In this document: one piece after another, positions 19,701-29,400 of the stretch
Layout of the letters: the number at the start of each line of letters is the position of its first letter
Numbering within the stretch: the first letter of the stretch is position 1
Assembly: GCA_037349105.1 (NCBI GenBank)
Contig: JAYJMM010000019.1
Coordinates: forward strand, 2,911,501-2,975,500
Direction of reading: 5' to 3'
DNA: 64,000 nucleotides
From: Limnomonas spitsbergensis
Lineage: Eukaryota > Chlorophyta > Chlorophyceae > Chlamydomonadales
Made by a program: the position numbers and the translations under genes
The notes under the pieces: model-generated
Told to the model about the DNA's origin: nothing
The model's database searches: none
The model's input: the letters and a program-made list of their open reading frames with translations, nothing else

Positions 19701-22542
19701 GGCCACCACTTGGCCCAGCATGCTCCATCAGGACCCCATTGGCCGCAGGCCAGGGAGCTCCTGATTCCTGAACTGCAACCAAAGTGCAGGAAAGCAACAC
19801 GGGTGCGCAGTCTATGGTTCGCTACGCCGTGAATAATAAGTCACGGTAATACCTGTAGGCCCTGAATCACGGTAATACCTGTAGGCCCTGAATCAGAATC
19901 AGAAAAAACAATGTGCACTGATGAGGCGTTTACCAGGGCAGCCAGGTGTTTCGCCGCACCACATATTAAGCCATTCTCCCTGCGCCTTATTTAGTTGACC
20001 TATGAGTACATGCATCATCCATGGCCCCACGCAGTATCCCATGCAAACTTGCACACTTTGCATGGCCCCATGCAGCATCCCATGCAGCATCCATGGCCCC
20101 ATGCATGATGCATCATGCCATGCATACTCCACATGGCCCCATGCAGCATCCCATGGCCCCATGCATGATGCATCATGCCATCATACCCCACATGGCCCCA
20201 TACATTCACCCATGCATCATCCCATGGCCCCATGCAGCATACCATGCATTCCATATGGCCCCATGCACTCTTCCGTGGCCCCATGCCCGCAGGTCCACAC
20301 AGTTGACGAGAAGCTTTTGTCCGCTGTGACGGGGCTGTCTGGCAGCGGGCCTGCCTACATCTTCATGGTTATAGAGGCAATGGCGGACGGGGGGGTCATG
20401 GCAGGTGAGGGGAGGGGGGAGGGCAAGTGAGGGGAGGGGGAGGGCAGGTGAGGGGAGGGGGCAGGGCAGGTGAGGGGAGGGGGGAGGGCAGGTGAGGGGA
20501 GGGGGGAGGGCAGGCGAGGGAAGAACAGGGAGGGCAGGTGGGTTATGGGTTTGTGTGTGTGGGGGGGGGGGGTAGGATTAGGGTTTAGACAGGTTGGTTA
20601 AGGTTTTAGAGTTAAGACAGGTGGGTCAAGGGTTAAGGGTTTAGACAGGTGGGTCAAGGGATGGTGGGTGGGGCTAAGGGAAGGTGGGTTGATACACAGT
20701 AAGTAGTAATGATGGTGTGGGTTTAGGTGGGTTAAGGGTTCACCGATGAAAGATTCGGGTTTTGAGGGCTCAGAATCTTGCCCCCCTTTAAGCTTGCCCC
20801 CCGTCTGCTCCTCTCAGGCCTCCCACATACTTAAAATGCTTAACCTATCTTACCCCCTTGCCTAAGAATGGGGGCCCCTAAGGCCTCCCCCATACCTAAG
20901 CTTGCCCCCTCCCCTTGCTCCTGTCAGGCCTCCCGCGAGACATCGCCCAGGCCCTTGCCGCTCAGACCGTCCTCGGCTCCGCTAAGATGGTGCTGGAGAC
21001 TGGGAAGCACCCGGGAGCACTCAAGGACATGGTCACATCACCAGGGGGGACCACCATTGCAGGTGGGAAAGTAAATGATTCATCAATTGAAATATGAACC
21101 CTTCGAAACATGAAAGTTGAAGCCTCCTTAACATGGAATTAAAAAAAACTTTTAAAAAATCAAAGCAGTTCACCATGAAGACACTCTTAGCCAAGAACAA
21201 TTTTCATTGCAGGTGTTTGTCTTGGGTCGGCGCAGCGGTCCAGTCCGGGCTGCCAGGGTTCAGTCCGGGCGGCCAGGGTTCAGTCCGTGCGGCCAGGGTT
21301 CAGTCCGGGCGGCCAGGGTTCAGTCCGGGCGGCCAGGGTTCAGTCCGGGTGGCCAGGGTTCAGTCAGGGCGGCCAGGGTTCAGTCAGGGCGGCCTGGGTT
21401 CAGTCAGGGCGGCCAGGGTTCAGTCCGGGCGGCCAGGGTTCAGTCCGGGCGGCCGGGGTTCAGTCCGGGCGGCCGGGGTTTGGTCTGGGCGATCGGGGTT
21501 CAGTCCGGGCGATCGGGGATTCGGGGTTCAGTCCGGGCAGCCGGGATTCAGTCCGGGCGATCGGGGTTCAGTCCATCCGGGCGGCCGGGGTTCAGTCCGG
21601 GCGACAGAGGTTCAGTACTTGCGACTGGGGTTCAGTCCGGGCGACTGGGGTTCAGTCCGGGGTTCAGTCCGGGCGGCTGTGGTTCAAAAAATAATGTGTG
21701 CGTGGATCCTCGACTCTGGCCAGCGAAGGCCCTAGACCTGGATTTTCAGAGTCGCTTGGGTTTCGGAGCCGTTTGCGTTGCCGACTGACATGATTTTAAT
21801 ATAAAAAGCCATGAGACCGATGGGGACCAAAATGCCTTACTGGCCTACGGCCAGGGGCGTGAACGACAGACACCGTGATGCACCACGCACCCCCCCCCTC
21901 CTCCTCCTGGCTGTATTCCGGAATGTAGCTGAATTGTAGCTGAATTGTAGCTGAAGCAGCATCTAAGATAAAGGTTGCTTGCGTTGTTTTGTGTTGCTTT
22001 GTGTCAGATTATGGGGGGACAGCAAGATCTGGGCAGAGCAGGATTTGTGCAAGGCAGGATCGGGGGCCTAGAATAACCCCTCATAATTCATACTGGCAAG
22101 CTTACCGGTAGTAATACATAGCGTAAGAACCCTTATTACCGATAATAATACATAATGTAAGAACCCTTATTACCGGTAACCCTTATCGACCCTTATTAAG
22201 CCTTATTTACCCTTATTTACCCTTATTAACCCTTATTTACCCTTATATACCCTTATTAACCCTTATCGACCCTTGTTAACCCTTATTTACCCTTATTAAC
22301 CCTTATTTACCCTTATTAACCCTTATAATCCCTTATCGACCCTCATTAACCCTTATTTACCCTTGTTAACCCTTATCGACCCTCATTAACCCTTTATACC
22401 TCTGAACCCCGTAATAAACAGTGGCCTCTTGTCTGTTGCAGGTCTGCACTCCTTGGAGAGCAGCGGCATCCGGTCAGCGTTTATGAATGCGGTGCTGGCC
22501 GCAGCGAAGCGTGCGGACGAGCTGTCAAAGATGCCGTGCTGA
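13716..22542 (+). CDS. Pyrroline-5-carboxylate reductase, copy B
   Basis: Nine exons: 13716-14046, 14798-14953, 15789-15817, 16126-16259, 16829-16931, 18293-18346, 20293-20404, 20928-21062, 22442-22542; 1155 nt, 384 residues. Exons 2-8 match copy A in length and phase exactly (156, 29, 134, 103, 54, 112, 135). The core carries [71 protein letters not shown] and a C-terminal ADELSKMPC, so all family motifs are intact. The N-terminal extension differs from copy A ([20 protein letters not shown], then a Gln-rich stretch) but rejoins at [11 protein letters not shown]. This start gives a presequence-like N-terminus; the frame is open further upstream to 13500, but that part looks non-coding. Different presequences suggest the two paralogues may go to different compartments (inference). 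The introns share little with copy A apart from the exon-5 and exon-7 donor repeats and nearby stretches. Confidence 0.9.
15225..15635 (+). repeat. 35-bp minisatellite, intron 2 of P5CR B
   Basis: About a dozen copies of a 35-bp unit (AGGGTGCCTGGCATGGGGAT then GCATGGTATAGCAAG), with occasional extra half-units AGGGTGCCTGGCA. It occupies the position of the 32-bp array in copy A, yet the sequences are unrelated. Confidence 0.9.
15975..16125 (+). repeat. 35-bp acceptor-side array before exon 4, P5CR B
   Basis: The exon-4 junction CCGTACAG/GTTTCAAAACACAG at 16126 is preceded by four similar junctions starting at about 15979, 16014, 16056 and 16091. Three of the four have a TACAG before the exon-like GTTTCAAAA or GTGTTGGAA; the one at 16014 has GCACG. 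Spacing is 35 bp (one interval 42). The duplicated segment includes the first ~13 coding bases. Confidence 0.85.
16890..17090 (+). repeat. 72-bp donor-side array after exon 5, P5CR B
   Basis: The exon-5 end GACTGCAGC(A/G)(G/A)CCATGTGCC..GGCAAG/GTGAGAGAGATCTA occurs at 16931 and again with boundaries at 17003 and 17075, exactly 72 bp apart. Each copy ends in a usable GTGAGA donor. Confidence 0.85.
17375..17800 (+). repeat. 49-50-bp minisatellite, intron 5 of P5CR B
   Basis: About eight nearly identical copies of a unit with AATGGATAGCCTACACTGGG, CGGATGGGGACCCAACCACT and TTGGGGG. Upstream (17140-17310) is a looser series of GGGCCATAGATCTACCA-like units of ~30 bp. Confidence 0.9.
17930..18260 (+). 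repeat. AGCTGAATTG-rich tandem repeats
   Basis: Short units of GTTCGCTGAATTG and TGTAGCTGAATTGTAGATGA type, including one ~120-bp segment (GACCCCAACGTAGCTGAATTG through GCCAAATCGCCA) present twice. The same GTAGCTGAATTG words appear near 21925-21955 and at the ends of dispersed D elements, which hints at a common origin. Confidence 0.65.
18341..19115 (+). repeat. Donor-derived G-rich minisatellite, intron 6 of P5CR B
   Basis: About 13 units of ~50-65 bp. Each has GGCAAGGTGGGG, then TCCGCTGGCAGGGGCACCGG or a close variant, then a variable TGGGGGGG tract. The first unit is the exon-6 end itself (GAGGCGGTTGGCAAG/GTGGGG at 18346). The last unit near 19070 still reads GCGGTTGGCAAGGTGGGG, keeping bases of the coding exon. 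The array is open in the exon frame to a stop ending at 19408. Confidence 0.9.
20010..20292 (+). repeat. CATGGCCCCATGCA-type tandem repeats before exon 7, P5CR B
   Basis: Irregular units built from ATGGCCCCATGCAGCATCCC and GCATGATGCATCATGCCAT. They run up to the acceptor CCCCATGCCCGCAG of exon 7 at 20293, which itself resembles the unit. Confidence 0.75.
20405..20530 (+). repeat. Donor-derived GGCAGGTGAGG array, intron 7 of P5CR B
   Basis: About five to six 20-24-bp units GGGCAGGTGAGGGGAGGGGG repeat the exon-7 junction ATGGCAG/GTGAGG. From 20560 to 20760 looser TTAGGGTTTAGACAGGTGGG-type units follow. Confidence 0.85.
20800..20927 (+). repeat. Acceptor-like duplications before exon 8, P5CR B
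   Basis: CTCCTCTCAGGCCTCCCACA near 20808 and CCTAAGGCCTCCCCCATACC near 20877 repeat the true junction CTCCTGTCAG/GCCTCCCGCG at 20928, with CTAAGCTTGCCCCC between them. It is the cognate of the 134-bp array in copy A, with fewer copies. Confidence 0.6.
21225..21690 (+). repeat. 20-bp minisatellite, last intron of P5CR B
   Basis: About 22 copies of CAGTCCGGGCGGCCAGGGTT with point changes. The left edge reads TTGCAGGTTTGTCTTGGGTC followed by GGCGCAGCGGTCCAGTCCGG. This resembles the real exon-9 start TTGCAGGTCTGCACTCCTTG..AGCAGCGGCATCCGGTC, so the array may have grown from an acceptor duplicate. Confidence 0.85.
22190..22395 (+). repeat. ACCCTTATTA(A/T) short tandem repeat
   Basis: About 20 units of 10-11 bp of type CCCTTATTAA, CCCTTATTTA or CCCTTATCGA, immediately upstream of the last exon of P5CR B. 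Confidence 0.85.
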
Positions 22543-25064
22543 TTCTCCTCAGGTGCCTAACTGGTATAAGCCAAACATGGGGCGTCAAAGATGCGTGCAG
22601 GAGCTGTATCCACAAATAGCAGGAGCCGATGCAGCAGCAAGACCCACATGCCAGCTGCCAGGCCCAGCTCGTTGACGTTAAACTCAGCCCAGACCAGACT
22701 AGCACAGCACAGCCCAACTCGGGCCAACTCAGCCCAGCCCAGCCCAGCCCAGCCCAGCTCAGCACAACTCAGCCCTTGGCAGCGTTGCACAGCTGGCAGC
22801 ACGGCCAGCACAACGGTCAAGCGCTAGCACGTCGCCTCTGGCTAGAAGCGGATGTGGTTCACAGCTTTGCAGCCCCCCTGCTTGAGCCACATCCCGGCCT
22901 GTGGCTCGGGGGGCTTGGTGGAGGCACAGTGTAGCGGAGACCCTGTTGCAACGAGATGTGGGTCACCAATGTTCAGCCCACCCCTCTCCCCGCTTGAGCC
23001 ACATCCCCAGCCCGAGGCTGAGGGGGCTGGGTGAAGACACAGTGTTGCGGGCCCTGGGGGCCTGTTGCGGCAATCCTTGTTGAAAGAGACCTGGTGCAAC
23101 GCTCTCCAGGTTTTGATGCCCACAGGAAGCGCCAATCGGCGCTTGTGAATTGTCCAGCATCAGAACAGTTTGCTGCCAATAAAGCTGACCAGCATGGGTG
23201 CTGACCAGCAGGTTTGATTCAAGCGGTGCACCAAAGCCCTTTTAGCGGCCACTGGCCAATCATCAATGGACCCTCATGGGGACCAAGCCTTGACCGGCCT
23301 ACAGCCGGTGGCCCAAGCAGGTGGCAGGGCTTGCTGCACGAGGCACGCTCAACTGCTGGCTGTGATGACGCCGTGGTTGATGCACCCTGAAATAAACATT
23401 TGGTAGGCCCCTGGGTGTGGCTGCTAGGTGCCACAGTAATGTAAAGCCAATTTAAGCGAGAGACAAAAAGCAACCATGTGCTGTCCTTCCAACCAGGCTT
23501 CTGCCAACAATGTCTATGGCAGCTGCCTCACAAGCGCATGATCAAAGCGCTTATGTGAAACAACGACACAAAATGTCCAGCGGTATGGAGACCGGTGCTC
23601 CTATATGATATGCCGGTGATGGATATCATCCAAGGGATGTAAATTATATCGGAATTATATCATATGCCGGTACTGTCTAATAATTGTAATTGTTGGGTAT
23701 GGCCCCTGTTGCGATTGCTTCAGCATTGGGTATACATGATGACATGTTCTGAGAGGCCAAGGGGGGGGGTTTATTTGATGTTTTCTTAACAGTGTGGCTG
23801 CTCCTGTCACATCGAAAATGTGACATTCCTGCACCTTGGCGAACCGGTTTGTCAATATATCAATATATATGCTCGATATTAAAATTTTACGTGCCCCACG
23901 AGCCCTTGATGAGGCTCAGCTGAGCGTGGTTGTGATCTCATGTGGCACTTCAACTTGATGTTAAGGATTTTCTGTGCTGAGGAAGATACGTTTTGCAATA
24001 TTATTTGCTTGCACTTAACAAAGTGGGAGGCTGGCCTCCCCCCCCTTGAAAATCTGAGATGCCAGCACAGAAAAAAAGCCCGGCTGCGCTTGTGGCCTTC
24101 ATCGATATGGAAGTTTCGTATTTCCACTGGTTACCCTCACATGATGAAATGGTATCCAGCCAAACAAATGCCCGCCTGAGTGCTGCGGTTTCCATCTGTT
24201 ACTGCTCTGCCTCTTGGAGGACAAACGCAATACCAGTACCTCCTGACGTATGATCCCTTTGACCCTTTCACAGTGGCTGCTGCCCGTTCCCCCAGTATAT
24301 TGCAACATATAACCTCAAACTCAACCCTAATCCCCAGTCTAGTACTGTAGTTCGAGCGTGCGGCATTTCCAGGTGACGATATTTGAGTCATTGGACCCCT
24401 CCTTGCGTACGTGGAGGGCGTTTGATGTGAGTCGCATTGGCAGCTTCTGTAGGCTAACCGCCAGAGCGGATAAGAGGGTGCAGTTGACCTCGTTGGTGGG
24501 CTACCAGACAGCCACCACTTATCCGAAGGGGATTCTGGAAAATCCTTTGCCTTTCCTTTCCAGCCATTTATCAGCCCACGCGACCGAGCCATTTTTGAGC
24601 AGGGCCCAGAGGTGTGCCGTCATTGACTAATCCGAAGGGGACCAAACCGTAACTGGCATGTGTGTCATGATATACCTAGACGGCATATATGGGTGTCTTG
24701 TTCGTTTTTTCGTGTATTTGTATGGAATAGCCAGCTCACACTAAAAATGTGTACCAGGTACTTGAGGCCCTTGGTTACCTCTGGACACTCTTTTCTTCTT
24801 ACTTTTGTGGCCTCGTCCACAGATCTGCAGTCCGACGTTTCCATGCATTTACAAAACGTCTAGTAATTTCCAGTGCTCCTAGGCTATACCAGAAACATTT
24901 CCAGATACGGTGACGTGGCAGAAACAAAGCTGCCACGCACCTCAACTAAAAAGGAAACAAGGGGAACGTAAACGACATTGAAAGTCATAAACGAGCGATT
25001 AACTCAGTCCTCTTCGTTTCCACTGGAGCCCTGATCAGTCATGCACCTTATGTACCACCACATA

Positions 25065-25140
25065 TGTGGTGACTTTCCCCACGCTATGGGTCGCGATTCC
25101 ATGCGCCAGGAAAAATACAAGCGTGGGGAAAGTCACCACA
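25065..25140. repeat. Perfect 21-bp-arm hairpin
   Basis: GTGGTGACTTTCCCCACGCT at 25066-25085 is matched exactly by its reverse complement at 25120-25139; the flanking T and A extend the stem to 21 bp. The loop is 34 nt. The arms have no mismatch. Confidence 0.9.
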
Positions 25141-25307
25141 GACTGAGGAGAGCAGGCCTTGTCAATGATAACTTCTCATGAACTTCTCATGTGCTCTGTG
25201 CCCGTGTCCCACCTATGGAGCATACACTCAGCCAGCGTTCAATACCGGTAGATACAGGGAATATTACCGGTATTGCAAAATGAGTTCTTACTCACAGCTC
25301 ACTGCAG

Positions 25308-25401
25308 ATGGGCCATGAACCTCCTGGAAAAGTGGAAAGGGCCGCGAGGTGATGATGACCCAACCCCTGATTACCGTAAGGATGGAGCAACCTCAGAGGA
25401 G
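25308..25401 (+). CDS. Possible orphan exon, product unknown
   Basis: Between a fair acceptor (CTCACTGCAG) and a donor (GAG/GTAGGC) lies an open segment reading WAMNLLEKWKGPRGDDDPT and on to GATSEE. Its charged composition looks coding. No partner exon was found and no family is recognised, so it may be a gene relic or chance. A second GCCAG/GTAGGC copy of the donor follows 18 bp later. Confidence 0.22.
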
Positions 25402-26405
25402 GTAGGCCAACGATGCCAGGTAGGCATGTTACACGCTGGAGGCCAAGGTTGTCAGCCAGGCCAAGGTTGTCACACAGTCAGCCGGCCAGCCAGCCAGGCC
25501 AAGGTTGTCAGTCAGCCAGCCAGCCAGTCAGCCAGCTGGGAGACCTCCAGGATTCCGGGGTGGCATCGAGGCATACTGACAACCTGCATGTTGCGCAATG
25601 TCCCCTCACCGCATCGCGACCGCTGCCACAGCTGGAATACATGCATACGGTACCATGCAAGTGGGTGCTATGAGTGGCGCGCATGGTTATTGCTTGTGCA
25701 CATCCATTGGCATTAAGACGGTGCATGTCGCATGAGGACTAGTACGTGCCGCATGGCAAGGATTCATTGCAAGCAGGGCAGGCAAAAATTGTTGGTGCTC
25801 CGGTGTCACTTCCACGCTTTTCGTCGAATCTATCGTATCATAAAATATGAGAAGGAATGCAGGAGGCATGATCGCATGCACTGAGTCCAAGCTTCAGCCC
25901 CACTTCCCTGGATTGCTGAAATTATCTGTTAAGAAGCTGAAGTCGAAAAGACAATTTCGTGATTAGCCGAGAGATCATGCTTCATAATTCAAAACCCATC
26001 ATCTTTCGATGTCAATTGTCAAGGTGCTGCTTCGCTGCATGCAACCTCACCCCCAAGTGACGGACAAAAGGGCGTGCCAGGCTGCGCTCGGAATCCGTGT
26101 CGTCAGCCATCGTCGCTGAATCGAATGAGTCGGTGTCTCAAAGTTCGTCACGGTTAGATCTCTATTTTAGCGTTGCTCCGGTTCTAACTTTCGTCCCCCG
26201 GAATCCGTTCAATTATTTCCAAGGGCAACAGGCGTCAGAAGCTCGGTGGCCTGCAAGCTGGATCATGCCAGTAATTGATATATTTTGCATGTGATATTTG
26301 TTGTTATTTTTTGCAAGATCATTGGCCTCAAGAGCCAGGACCCCTTCGCCGGCCTCTCCTCGAGTCTGCGCCTTGAAGTGTGTGCTTGTACCCCGCCCCT
26401 AGAAA

Positions 26406-29400
26406 ATGTCCACTTGGTCTGAGCAGGCTCAGGCTCAGGCCTACTCCCAAGCCGCACCCCCCTACGGCCAGGCCTATCCCGGCTATTACGACCCGACCCC
26501 GGCATCGTACTACGCACAGCAGCAATACCCTTCACAGGCTGCACCCAACGCAGAGTCCAAGCCTCCCCTTCCTCCCAGTGAGCCAGCACCACCCCTGCCC
26601 CCTGGGTCAGAAACTGGGCCTCCCCCACCTGTATCTGCCCCCACGGAAAGCACCACTGCCACACCTGCATATGACCCCAACTACGCGGCTTATTACCAGC
26701 AGCAACAGCAGCTACAGCAGCAGCAACAGCAGCAGGCTCATCAGGCCTATTACTTCCAGCAGCAACATGCCATGCAGCAGCAGCAGTACCCCAGTGCCAT
26801 GCCATACCCGCCCTCCACAGGATGGCCGCATGGGGGGCACTACGGCACGGCGTATCCGCACGGGGCTTACCCAATTGCGCCGCCTGCAGCTTCACCGGGT
26901 GTGCATGCCTCCACCTACAACCCGCCACAGTCGCAGTACTGCCCTGCAGAGTCTCCACCTGCTAACACCCCCTCATCTGTCCAGCAACAGCAGGTGGCGC
27001 AGGCCCAGCAGGGCATGTCCTTCTCCATAAAGCCAAAGGGCCCGCAATTCAAGAAGCCAGCTGCCGCCGCCATTGCCAAGGCTGCGCCCGCTTACATCAA
27101 GGTCTCCCTGCCCCAGCCAGCCGCACAGGCCCCGTCGCTGGCCCCCAGCCCCGTCGCCAACGTCCGGCCGGCAACAGCTGTGGCAGGGTCCGCGCCTCCC
27201 CCCAAGCGCTTCCCGCCCACATTCCAGCTGTGGGTTGAGCGGTGCTTCCAAAAGTGCCAAACGAATGCGGAGCGCCAGGCGATGACGACACTGCTGACTC
27301 AGAAGATCAAGGATGTAGACCGAGTGAAGCGCATGTGGCTAGTGGACTGGTGAGTGGTGCATGGCATGCATGATGATTGAGTGAATGGTGTATGCGGCTG
27401 TTGGGCTGGTGAGTGTCTGGTGCATGATGCTTGAGTGAATGATGTATGTGGCTGTTGAGTGGGCAGGTGAGTGTCTGGTACATGATGCCCTTGAGCGAGG
27501 GGAGCATGATGTCCAAGGGAGCAGCGCAGGTGGCTGGTGGACCCATGCCTTAGTGATGCACAAGGCCCATGATGTGCAAGTGGATGTTGCATGATGCCTA
27601 GTATGCCCGATTGAATGGTGCATGATGCACGAGTGCGCGTTGCACGTGGCCAGTGACTTGGGCGTAATGCATGTGTGAGTAGTTACCCATGCACAGCGCC
27701 CGTGATTGAGTGGTGCATGTGGCCGGTGTGTGGTGCATGATGTATGGGTTAGTGGCTCACTTAGCTGGTGAGCGAGTTATACATGATGCCTGCGTGACTG
27801 GCAGGAATCGGCCATACTAAAAGCATTTCCAGTGAAGAATTCCATAAATGAACCACATGATGTCTCTGAGCTCCGGGGGCTTCGCCCGCGGACCCCCAGG
27901 CGGGGGGGCGTTCACACTTGGGGCTACAAGCAATTAATTGCTGGAAAAGAAAAGAAAACACTGGCGACTGGTGCATCATGCCTGCGCGAATGGTTGCCCA
28001 TGCAAAGCGCTAGGGAGTGCCTGCCTGTGGTACATGGTGCATGGTGCTCATGACGCCGGGCTCATGCTGGTGATGGTTGGCCAGAGGAGGCAGGTATGGA
28101 GCAGGTGTGGAGTGGGACCTTGAATAAATCCTTCAGCGTTGCATTTTTCAGCTTAGCTTAGCTGAATTGCAGCTCCGTCACGGGCTGCAGCGGCAGAGGC
28201 TGGTGTAGCATACCCTCCTGCTTGGACTGTAGGCCGGTTATAATTTGGTTCCAGCTGGCCCACTGGTTGCCTCTTGACAGCTTCTGACGCCCTTTAGACA
28301 AGGAGTCCACACTGGGAGCTCCTGCTTTGATGCCCCCCTCGGCTCTTTCCCCCTTTTTTCCACCCTTTGATCCCTACTTTTGCCCCCGTCCTGTCGCCCC
28401 CAGGGACAAGGAACCTACCCTGGGCGCACCTGCGGTTTCGGTGACCACCTCCACGCCTTCGTCTCAGCAGAAGCCCGACAGCCAGCCGACCGCCAGGTCA
28501 CCATACTCTGGCAACGACGCGCGCTACGCGAAGCGGGGGCGACGGGACGCCGAGGACTACGACCAGGACGACAGTGACGGCGGCAGCGACGACGACCGCG
28601 CCTTCAGCAGGCGGCGGGAGCCCTCTTCCTCCTCCCGCGGCGGCGGTCACCTGCAGCCGCGGGGCGGCGGGCGGGGCGGGCGCGGCGGTGTCGGCGTGGG
28701 CGCCGCCCGGCTGCCGACCAAGCAGCAGCGGAAGATGATGGCCACAGAGCAGCGGAAGATGATGGCCGCGGAGGCTGCTAAGACCACGGCGACGAGGGGG
28801 GCTGTCGACCAGTCTAAGCTGAGCGGACGGGCGGGCCGCTTTGGAGACGGACGCGCGATCGGCGGCGTTCAGAGCTGGAGCAGCGATGGCGCCAGCGCCG
28901 GCAATGGCAATGGCTCGTCGTCGCTGCAGTGGCAGCGCAAGAAGGGCCGCGCAAGCTATTTCGATGCGGATGATAGCGACGGCGACGTGGATCTGTCAAC
29001 GATTGTCATCGTGGGCAGCTGTCAGGTGAGGGCAGGCGACGCCCTCATCGATTTTACTTTAAAAACTGGATATCCGTTGTGAAGAACAAAACAGATGCCT
29101 GCATTTAGATTTTCCAATGGATGTATTTTTATATCAAATGTACCGTAATTGAAACTTACGAATATAAAACATGAAAGAAATAATATATACAAATAATAAT
29201 AAATGCATAAATGCATTACTGTAGATTTGCTTTGCCTTCCCTCATATTTAACTTTGTTTGGAGATGATGGATCCTTGAATATCCTACTCATCGATTCTCG
29301 ACGCCAGTTTTCGGTCAGAAATTAAGAGTTTGGTCGATACTTTGCGAAAGAAAACGTTTTTCACACGTGAGGGAAGGCAAATCAAATCTACGGTAACTCG

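Larger units (their letters stand above)
22543..26405. other. Intergenic interval with short repeats and one weak exon
   Basis: Contains a (CAGCC)n tract near 22728-22760, a ~116-bp tandem pair at 22870-23060 (TGAGCCACATCCC..TGAGGGGGCTGG type), D-family remnants at about 23240-23400, a family R end at 24560-24630, a perfect hairpin at 25065-25140 and GCCAAGGTTGTCAG units at 25440-25540. No full gene is recognised. Confidence 0.45.

Noticed and set aside
3387..22542. Bacterial proC contamination
   Set aside because: Nine exons with phased GT-AG introns and organelle-type N-termini show a eukaryotic nuclear gene.
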